In this document: positions 26,051 to 32,729 of the stretch, one piece after another | Layout: each line of letters starts with the position of its first letter | Numbering within the stretch: position 1 is the stretch's first letter | DNA from: DAOVGZ01 sp964477815 | GTDB taxonomy: Bacteria > Babelota > Babeliae > Babelales > Vermiphilaceae | Reading direction: 5' to 3' | DNA length: 64,000 nt | NCBI GenBank assembly: GCA_964477815.1 | Contig: CAYZEO010000001.1 | Span: 1-64,000, forward strand | Translations under genes and position numbers: made by a program | The notes under the pieces: model-generated | Databases searched by the model: none | What the model was told of the DNA's origin: nothing | The model's input: only the letters and a program-made list of their open reading frames with translations

Positions 26051-27772
26051 ATGGATAAAAAAAAGAATGACGAAAAAATGGAAATGTTACGTCACTCAGC
26101 AGCTCATCTGCTTGCTCAAGCAGTCATGGAACTGTTCCCAAAAACAAAACTTACACTTGGACCACCAACCGCAAACGGTTTTTTTTATGACTTTCTTCCA
26201 GAAGAAAACCTAAAAGAGTCTGATCTTGAAAAAATTGCCACAAAAATGTCTGAAATTGCAGATCGAGATCTTGCAATAACACATGAAGAGATTTCCAAAA
26301 AAGAGGCACGAGAACTTTACAAAGACAATCCATTTAAACTTGAAATGATCGATGGTATACCTGGAGATACGGTAGGCATCGCCAGACAAGGTGATTTTTA
26401 TGATCTTTGCAAAGGTGGCCACGTCAAATCGACCGGCCTTTTGAAACATTTTAAACTGACCAATCTTTCTGGAGCCTACTGGCGAGCAGACAAAAAAAAT
26501 CAGGCCTTGCAGCGAATCAACGGCGTGGTTTTTCCAACAGCAAAAGAACTTCGCATTTACGAAAAACGTGTTGAAGAAGCACAAAAATATGATCACCGTA
26601 AACTGGGCAAACAACTTGATCTATTTTCGTTCCATGAAGAAGGTGTCGGATTTCCGTTTTTCCATCCGAACGGCAAAAAAATACTGAATGTTTTAACTTC
26701 ATTTTTGCGAAAAAAACTGGAAGAAGACGGATATCAAGAGATCCAAACACCGATTATGCTCAGCGATGAACTTTGGAAACGATCTGGCCACTACGATCAC
26801 TACAAAGAAAATATGTATTTTTCCAATATTGAAGATAAAAGTTACGCAGTCAAACCTATGAACTGCCCTGGCTCAATTCTCACTTACAAAACTCGCCCCC
26901 ATTCATTCCGCGAACTTCCTTTAAAACTTTCTGAGTTTGGCCTTGTGCACCGACACGAACTGTCCGGCGTACTTCACGGTCTCTTTCGAGTTCGAGCCTT
27001 TACACAGGATGATGCGCACATTTATTGCACCCCCGAGCAAGTTGAACAAGAAATACTTAATTTGACCAAAAGCGTCGAAGAAGTACTCCGACGATTTGAT
27101 TTTGCAAATGTTAAAGTTGTTCTCTCTACAAAACCAGAAAACGCCATGGGTTCGGATGAACTCTGGAAAAAAGCGGAAGCTGCTCTGGAATCTGCACTGA
27201 AAAAAACTGGTCTTGAGTACACAATTAATGAAGGTGATGGTGCATTTTATGGGCCAAAAATAGATTTCATTATTGAAGATTCAATGGGAAGAGATTGGCA
27301 GTGCAGCACAATCCAACTTGACTTTTTCCAGCCAGAAAATTTCGATTTAACTTATGTAGCCTCTGGCGGCAAGCGTAAGCGTCCAGTTATGATTCATCGA
27401 GCTCTTTATGGCTCTCTTGAACGTTTTTTTGGTATTTTAATTGAACACTACAAAGGCAAATTTCCATTCTGGCTCGCACCAACACAAATTAAAATCTTGA
27501 CCATCACCGACGAACAACAAAAGTATGCTCATGAGCTGGAAAAAATATTAAAAGAGCATAATCTTAGAGTTGTTGTTGATGAATCATCTGAGCAAATCTC
27601 TTCAAAAATAAAAACTGCTCAATTGGAGCAGGTTCCGTGGATGTTGGTAATCGGAGCAAAGGAACAGGAAAACAAAACCATTACACTCCGACCACGGGAA
27701 GGAAAACAGGAGTTCGGTCTGACAGTAGAACAACTTATCAAGAAAGCAAAAGCTCTTCTTGAAGATTCCTAA
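26051..27772 (+). CDS. thrS: Threonyl-tRNA synthetase lacking the TGS domain
   Basis: This class II synthetase charges tRNA-Thr. The 573-residue product starts directly in the editing domain (HSAAHLLAQAV, and FYDLCKGGHV with the Cys/His pair), followed by the catalytic core (MNCPGSI, RHELSGVLHGLFRVR, QDDAHI, HRALYGSLERF) and anticodon domain (from about 480). The N-terminal TGS domain of typical ThrRS (about 640 residues) is absent. An AGGGA site precedes ATG 26051. No T-box leader was recognised upstream. Confidence 0.95.
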   Translation: MDKKKNDEKMEMLRHSAAHLLAQAVMELFPKTKLTLGPPTANGFFYDFLPEENLKESDLEKIATKMSEIADRDLAITHEEISKKEARELYKDNPFKLEMIDGIPGDTVGIARQGDFYDLCKGGHVKSTGLLKHFKLTNLSGAYWRADKKNQALQRINGVVFPTAKELRIYEKRVEEAQKYDHRKLGKQLDLFSFHEEGVGFPFFHPNGKKILNVLTSFLRKKLEEDGYQEIQTPIMLSDELWKRSGHYDHYKENMYFSNIEDKSYAVKPMNCPGSILTYKTRPHSFRELPLKLSEFGLVHRHELSGVLHGLFRVRAFTQDDAHIYCTPEQVEQEILNLTKSVEEVLRRFDFANVKVVLSTKPENAMGSDELWKKAEAALESALKKTGLEYTINEGDGAFYGPKIDFIIEDSMGRDWQCSTIQLDFFQPENFDLTYVASGGKRKRPVMIHRALYGSLERFFGILIEHYKGKFPFWLAPTQIKILTITDEQQKYAHELEKILKEHNLRVVVDESSEQISSKIKTAQLEQVPWMLVIGAKEQENKTITLRPREGKQEFGLTVEQLIKKAKALLEDS

Positions 27773-27863
27773 AAAATTCCTCCTTACATAAGCCCCAACC
27801 TCCTCCAAAAGGGTCGGTTTCACTGTCGCCATTTTCTTGCGCAATGAAATAATTTCCATTTTC

Positions 27864-27893
27864 TTGATTTAACAAGCATTCTATCTGTAAAAT
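27864..27893 (+). promoter_or_regulatory. Sigma-70-type promoter for the 27967 gene
   Basis: TTGATT (27864-27869) and TAAAAT (27888-27893) are separated by 18 bp and lie about 75 bp upstream of the ATG at 27967. A GGGGGG site (27955-27960) precedes the start codon. Confidence 0.5.
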
Positions 27894-27966
27894 TAGACTA
27901 TGGGGGAAAGGTAAAAATTGTTTGTGTGAAAGAAAACCCTGTCCAAAAGAAAAAAGGGGGGAGTAA

Positions 27967-28599
27967 ATGAAGAAAAAACAACTGGCCGTGCTTATTCCTA
28001 TCGTTTTGATTTTAGCTATTGGAATAAAAATAATGGCAACTCGAGATATGGATGATCCGAAAAAAATAATGATGGATGAATACGTTTTTAATGCAGACGA
28101 CGTAAAAATGGTTGAGATGTCGCGTTATGAACGTCAGGTCTACGGCGGTGAATCATCTTTTTTAAAAGCAAAAATGTTCGATGATGAATCTGAATATTGG
28201 AAATTCCCACTTGCGCAAAAAAAAGGAAGAATTCTTGGCGTACGACCAAAAAATGAAAACGATATTGTCCCAAAGGCTGATTTTTCCGTCAAATTAGGAA
28301 AAACAAAAGATTTTTACAAACTCAAAAAAACGGGTGGAATCTTGGGATTCTTCAAAAAAAGCAGCCGAGTTATCTGCATGAGCCTATTTCAACGTTCGAA
28401 TATGGGAAAAATAAATGATCCCAAAAAATATCTCACACCAAAAGATCTTGGCTACGAAGGGGAGTTTCCTTATCACTTTCCTTATACCATTAAAACAAAA
28501 AAGTTCGGCACTATACCGTACAAATGCTTTGTTTCTAACGAAAATGAAAAACTTAATAAAATTTTTGAAAGATATATGAAACTCCGAAGAAGAAGATAA
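27967..28599 (+). CDS. Hypothetical membrane-anchored or exported protein
   Basis: The product is 210 residues with a strong ribosome site. An N-terminal hydrophobic segment after a short basic head (MKKKQLAVLIPIVLILAIGI) serves as signal peptide or anchor. The rest is charged and soluble, with no recognised domain; the C-terminus is Arg-rich (LRRRR). It is followed by a terminator hairpin that is shared with the convergent nth gene. Own promoter predicted, so a single-gene unit. Confidence 0.7.
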   Translation: MKKKQLAVLIPIVLILAIGIKIMATRDMDDPKKIMMDEYVFNADDVKMVEMSRYERQVYGGESSFLKAKMFDDESEYWKFPLAQKKGRILGVRPKNENDIVPKADFSVKLGKTKDFYKLKKTGGILGFFKKSSRVICMSLFQRSNMGKINDPKKYLTPKDLGYEGEFPYHFPYTIKTKKFGTIPYKCFVSNENEKLNKIFERYMKLRRRR

Positions 28600-28632
28600 T
28601 CCAAACAGGCTCCCCTACCACCCAACAACCAC

Positions 28633-28667
28633 AAAAGAGATCTCATTGTTCGCAATGGGTCTCTTTT
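28633..28667. terminator. Bidirectional terminator, 27967 gene / nth
   Basis: AAAAGAGATCTCATTG pairs almost perfectly with CAATGGGTCTCTTTT across a TTCG loop, with T/A runs on both sides. It serves the plus-strand gene; nth (minus) has its last codons inside the stem. Confidence 0.8.
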
Positions 28668-29341
28668 GCTTTTTGGCACCAAATATTTAAAACACACTGG
28701 CAACAGAGCGGATAAATTGGTCTGCACACATTTTGCCCCCACATGACAAGAAGTCTATTAATCTCAATCCAATGCTCTGGCTTCAAAATCTTTTTTAGCT
28801 GAATCTCTGTTTCCTCTGGCGTCCTAGAGTTTACCAAACCCAAACGATTAGAAATTCTGTGCACATGTGTGTCAACACATATTGCCGGCACACCAAACGC
28901 CTCACCAAGAACAAGATTGGCAGTTTTTCTTCCTATCCCCTTAATTGAAAGCAAATCCCGCTCATTTTCAGGCACTTGCCCACCAAAACGCTCAAGCAGC
29001 TCTCGTGAAACATCGTGCAATGTTTGTGCCTTCTGGCGAAAAAAACCGACCGGTCGGATAATATTTTCCAGCCGGTCGATTGATATATTCAACAACTTCT
29101 GCGGCGTCCGCACACCCTCAAACAATTTTCGAGAGATCGGCAACGAGACAGAATCTTTTGTTCGCAGACCAAGAAGACAAGAAATCAAAATCAAAAATGG
29201 CTCTCTTCCATACTCATCAATAATCTGAGTAACAGCCGGCTTGACCATACCAGCCGTCGCCTCCCGCAAAACAGAGATGAACCTGAAAGACGCCCCTGTG
29301 ATATTGTCCCCTCTTGATGTGTCTAAAACCCCCTTTTCCAT
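28643..29341 (-). CDS. nth: Endonuclease III
   Basis: A base-excision repair glycosylase/AP lyase for oxidised pyrimidines. The helix-hairpin-helix LSIKGIGRKTANLVL contains the catalytic Lys and VDTHVHRISNRLGL the catalytic Asp. The C-terminal C-x6-C-x2-C-x5-C cluster (CRPIYPLCCQCVLNIWC) binds a 4Fe-4S centre. ATG 29341 has GAGGGGG upstream and is preferred to the TTG at 29362; the product is then 232 residues, slightly longer at its N-terminus than E. coli Nth. Confidence 0.94.
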   Translation of the reverse strand: MEKGVLDTSRGDNITGASFRFISVLREATAGMVKPAVTQIIDEYGREPFLILISCLLGLRTKDSVSLPISRKLFEGVRTPQKLLNISIDRLENIIRPVGFFRQKAQTLHDVSRELLERFGGQVPENERDLLSIKGIGRKTANLVLGEAFGVPAICVDTHVHRISNRLGLVNSRTPEETEIQLKKILKPEHWIEINRLLVMWGQNVCRPIYPLCCQCVLNIWCQKAKETHCEQ

Positions 29342-29411
29342 TTTCCCCCTCAAGAGCCGCAATCCTGCTTGTAGAGCAGAATTACCTGTGATAGACTAAA
29401 TTAGATTGCAC

Positions 29412-29489
29412 CTACCAAGGAGGAGTAACAGCTAAAAGAAAAACTAAAAATAACGAAGAAATTTTAAATGCTATATCTTTAGAATACAT
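29412..29489 (-). CDS. Predicted 25-residue hydrophobic peptide upstream of regulator 1
   Basis: On the minus strand an AAGGAGG site lies 4-5 nt before ATG 29489; 25 codons follow to TAG. The peptide has a short polar head (MYSKD), a hydrophobic core beginning AFKISSLFLVF and the end TPPW. It starts 104 bp from, and diverges from, the regulator gene at 29594. A second small ORF with a similar pattern (AxKxS, hydrophobic run, PP near the end) sits at the same relative place before regulator 2. Too short for gene callers; expression is unproven, but the ribosome site and duplication support it. Confidence 0.45.
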   Translation of the reverse strand: MYSKDIAFKISSLFLVFLLAVTPPW

Positions 29490-29593
29490 ATTTCCTCCTT
29501 ATGCTTTATTTAATTACAACTAAAACAAATATCCCGAAAATCCTTAGTTTAGGCTTGTTCCATAATAACGTTTCACTTAGTTAAGATCAATAA

Positions 29594-32356
29594 ATGATGA
29601 TAAATTTTTTCGATGCACTTGGATTACTCGTCAAACCGATCTGGGCATTTTTAGGAAGTCACCCCTTTCTACTCTTTGCTGTCACAGTCTCCCTTTTACT
29701 TAAAACTGGATTGCTTATTCTTTTCGCCATTCGAGGATTGCGCACCTCAAAATTATCAATCCCTCTAACCCTTTTGTTACTAGTATTAATTGGGGGTATG
29801 GCAGAAGATGTAGCTTGGATAGCTCGTCTCTTACAAAAAATCTTCTATATAAAGACAAATATTCCCCCCCTTTTTCTTGTCAGAATCGCCTGGGCATTTT
29901 TTGTAATAAGATATCAGGCCTTGGCACTATTTATACAAGTCTTAACAGACAAAAAATTCAAACTTAAACTCCATCAAATACCATTCTTAATAGTGAGTGC
30001 AGGATTCGCTGTATTTTTTATTGTATTAAACTTTTTAAACTTAAAAAATTTGGTTCGCCATCAAATAGAATTCAAAATGATGGAAGCCGCAACTTTCTAT
30101 ACAACAATTCCCCTCATATTAACAGCTTTAACACTTACACTTTTAAAACTTCGATCTACACGTACACCAAGAATTATTCGAAAGCAACTAAAGGTCCTCA
30201 TACGCTATCTTGTACTTCCAACTGTCATTGCAGATTTCATACAAAGCTACCCTTTTTACTATATTCCAACCTTACTAACCCACACTTACTCCGTAGTTGG
30301 CATTTCTACAATAGCTTTGACCTGTACCATTTACTACAGTGCGCGCAAGGTTATGGGGCTGAGATTCCTTAATCTATACGAGCATGTACGCTCGCCCAAG
30401 GGCTTTAACTTCATGAAAGATTTTAAAAATGTACTTGAACAATTTAGTTTGGTTACAAACGAGCGTGAACTCAATCACATAACTCAAAGCTTCTTCAAAG
30501 ATGCATTTCGCATCCCCATTCGTAGAACTCACCTGCACATTCGCGCTATAGACAAAACACATTCGCAGAACCATCTACAAAAAAACAATATAAACACAGA
30601 AACCTCATTGGTAGAAAACTTTATAAGTGCACACAATAATCTCAGTCAGGTAGGTGTAGCACTCAAAAAACAGAAAATTTTCATAACAGATGAGATGGCA
30701 TTCAACAATTTTTATGAAAAAAACGAAATTCAAGAAAAAATATTAACTTTCCTTATCAATATTAATGCGGACATCTTTATTCCTGTTTACGACAAAGAAA
30801 CACTTGTTGGATACATTGTTATCGAACGATATGCACGATCTCGGGAGGCGGACAAAAATACTGAATTTTACAGCAACGTTGACCGCGATCAAATGGTCGT
30901 TTTTGCGACTTATCTTGGAAATATTATTCACCTTCTTCATAACAGAAACCTAAACACCATCATTGCTCAACAAAAAGAACTGCATGAAGAACTATACGAC
31001 AAGCACCAAAAAATAAATCAATACAAAGAATCTATCCGCTCATTTATGCGCACTAATAAACAGAGAAAAATCGGAATTATTTTTTACAAAAACCGCAAAT
31101 TTACATTTGGAAACCAAACTGCTCAAGAGTTGATCCAGGTAAATATCAACACACACGAGGGACATCCAATTAGCAAAGTCCTCAAAAGGGTCGCCGTTCA
31201 GGCACTGGAATACAAATCGCAGCAAACAAGTTTTACTCAGGACGAGAAAGGAAACAGACTTGTCGTCTCCGCTATACCAAACATCGAACAAAACAACGTT
31301 ATTATCACCGTTTATTATCCTGAAATTTCCGACATTCTTAAGAAAAAAATTGAACTACTCAGTGACCCGACCAAATGGGACTACCTGCTTTATCTTGAAA
31401 CAACAAAATCTGGTAAATTAATTGATCAATTAATACCTGGAACAAGCGAGACCATTTTAAATTTCAAAATCGATCTATTAAAAATAGCCCTGAGCAAAAA
31501 AGCAATTTTGTTGGATATGCCTCAAGAGGACCTTATTCCAACCGTTGAACTCTTGCACCACATAAGCTTGCGTAGAAAACTACATATTCTTCAACTTCAG
31601 AGCAAAACATCATCAATTGAAACTGCGAGCAAACTGTTTGGAATTAACCCTATTTTTGGTTTAGCAGAAAAACAAAGTGCAAAACCCCTATTGGAAAAGC
31701 TGAATGGTATAGGAACATTATTTATTCAGAACATTCATTATCTTGACCTTGAGACACAAGAATATCTCGCAGAATTTCTTAGATATGGCATGTATCGCAC
31801 TTTCAAAAGTGATCAAAAACAATCAAGCAATGTTCGCATAATCTGTTCAACAAACAAAAACCTGCAAGAAATGACACAAGAAGGAACTTTCAATAAAGAC
31901 CTATTTAACGAACTAAATAAAACACAGCTCACTATGCCATCACTCATCACCCTCTCGGAAGAGGAACTAAAGGATCTGGCCACTGGATTTAGTGAGCAGG
32001 CAATTAAAACAGAAGCATTTAAAAACCTGTTTGAACTTACAGACAAAGAAAAAAGAAAACTTACCAACGCAAAGCCAACAAGTTTGCAAGAACTTAAAAT
32101 AAGAGTTCAACAACTCCTTTCAAAAAAAACTCAGAAAAATGAGATTTGTGAGGAAACACAATTTGATCCGGCATATAATATTTCCGATCCAGAACTTATT
32201 GAAGCAGCCCGACTGGGCAAACACGCCCTCAAAGATCCAAAAATAATGACCATGCTATGGAACAAGTTTAAAAATCAAAATAAAATTGCAAGCTTTTTGG
32301 GTGTCAACCGCTCTTCGGTAAATCGCAGGTGCAAAGAATATAGCCTCATACCTTAG
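29594..32356 (+). CDS. Membrane-anchored NtrC-like regulator with decayed AAA+ domain (copy 1)
   Basis: The product is 920 residues. About seven hydrophobic segments occupy residues 20-255. A GAF-like region (about 330-460, with IFIPVYDKETLVGYIVIERYA) and a PAS-like region (about 485-590) follow. Residues 600-800 align in order with the sigma-54 activator AAA+ domain, ending with SNVRIICSTNKNLQEM and a 'FNKDLFNELNKTQLTMP' stretch, but the Walker A position reads DMPQEDLI, Walker B reads GTLFIQNIHYL (no Asp-Glu), and the GAFTGA loop is replaced by NPIFGL. The end is a Fis-like helix-turn-helix, IASFLGVNRSSVNRRCKEY. It is thus probably a membrane-bound DNA-binding sensor without ATPase activity. 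Start ATGATG at 29594 has only a weak ribosome site. A strong terminator follows. Confidence 0.75.
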   Translation: MMINFFDALGLLVKPIWAFLGSHPFLLFAVTVSLLLKTGLLILFAIRGLRTSKLSIPLTLLLLVLIGGMAEDVAWIARLLQKIFYIKTNIPPLFLVRIAWAFFVIRYQALALFIQVLTDKKFKLKLHQIPFLIVSAGFAVFFIVLNFLNLKNLVRHQIEFKMMEAATFYTTIPLILTALTLTLLKLRSTRTPRIIRKQLKVLIRYLVLPTVIADFIQSYPFYYIPTLLTHTYSVVGISTIALTCTIYYSARKVMGLRFLNLYEHVRSPKGFNFMKDFKNVLEQFSLVTNERELNHITQSFFKDAFRIPIRRTHLHIRAIDKTHSQNHLQKNNINTETSLVENFISAHNNLSQVGVALKKQKIFITDEMAFNNFYEKNEIQEKILTFLININADIFIPVYDKETLVGYIVIERYARSREADKNTEFYSNVDRDQMVVFATYLGNIIHLLHNRNLNTIIAQQKELHEELYDKHQKINQYKESIRSFMRTNKQRKIGIIFYKNRKFTFGNQTAQELIQVNINTHEGHPISKVLKRVAVQALEYKSQQTSFTQDEKGNRLVVSAIPNIEQNNVIITVYYPEISDILKKKIELLSDPTKWDYLLYLETTKSGKLIDQLIPGTSETILNFKIDLLKIALSKKAILLDMPQEDLIPTVELLHHISLRRKLHILQLQSKTSSIETASKLFGINPIFGLAEKQSAKPLLEKLNGIGTLFIQNIHYLDLETQEYLAEFLRYGMYRTFKSDQKQSSNVRIICSTNKNLQEMTQEGTFNKDLFNELNKTQLTMPSLITLSEEELKDLATGFSEQAIKTEAFKNLFELTDKEKRKLTNAKPTSLQELKIRVQQLLSKKTQKNEICEETQFDPAYNISDPELIEAARLGKHALKDPKIMTMLWNKFKNQNKIASFLGVNRSSVNRRCKEYSLIP

Positions 32357-32359
32357 AAA

Positions 32360-32396
32360 CCGCCGCCCCTTTGCAGAGGGCGGCGGATCTTTTTTT
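32360..32396 (+). terminator. Strong intrinsic terminator after regulator 1
   Basis: CCGCCGCCC (32360-32368) and GGGCGGCGG (32378-32386) form a perfect GC stem with a 9-base loop, followed by ATC and eight T. It separates the two paralogous regulator genes into independent transcripts. Confidence 0.92.
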
Positions 32397-32421
32397 TATA
32401 ATGCTGTTTTAAAAAGCAAAG

Positions 32422-32523
32422 TTACATAGTAAGTGGCGGAAAATCACGAAATAGAACAAGCGAACAAACCAAAATAACAGATAATTTCAACGCAACAATA
32501 GAAAACAAACCTGCATATTTCAT
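32422..32523 (-). CDS. Predicted 33-residue hydrophobic peptide upstream of regulator 2
   Basis: On the minus strand AAGGAAG precedes ATG 32523 by about 6 nt; 33 codons run to TAA. The peptide has a Lys near the start (MKYAG), a hydrophobic core (ALKLSVILVCSLVLF) and the end RDFPPLTM. It diverges from regulator 2, whose ATG is 206 bp away. Alignment with the peptide at 29412-29489 pairs ALKLS with AFKIS and FPP with TPP. Candidate signal, membrane or leader peptide; expression unproven. Confidence 0.42.
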   Translation of the reverse strand: MKYAGLFSIVALKLSVILVCSLVLFRDFPPLTM

Positions 32524-32657
32524 AGTACACTTCCTTATGTTTTCTTTCATAGCCAAATCCCCCTCAAAAATAGGATGATTAAACAATTTTTACGAAATAC
32601 AACATCCATTTCTCGACTTGATTACCCTTCCCCCTTTATAATGACACCTGCCATCTG

Positions 32658-32683
32658 ATCAACAAACGCACAGAAATGTTGAT
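32658..32683. promoter_or_regulatory. Inverted repeat upstream of regulator 2, possible operator
   Basis: ATCAACA (32658-32664) and TGTTGAT (32677-32683) are exact inverted copies separated by 12 bp, located about 47 bp before the regulator 2 ATG and in the divergent region shared with the small peptide. The arrangement suits a dimeric regulator site. No matching repeat was noticed upstream of regulator 1. Confidence 0.35.
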
Positions 32684-32729
32684 TTTTGCCGTTCATAATA
32701 TCGATAGGCACTTATAAAAGCAACAAAAA

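Noticed and set aside
32524..32729. Sigma-54 promoter (TGGCAC-N5-TTGC) upstream of the regulators
   Set aside because: A GGCAC at about 32708 has no matching TTGC at the right distance; no good match in either divergent region.
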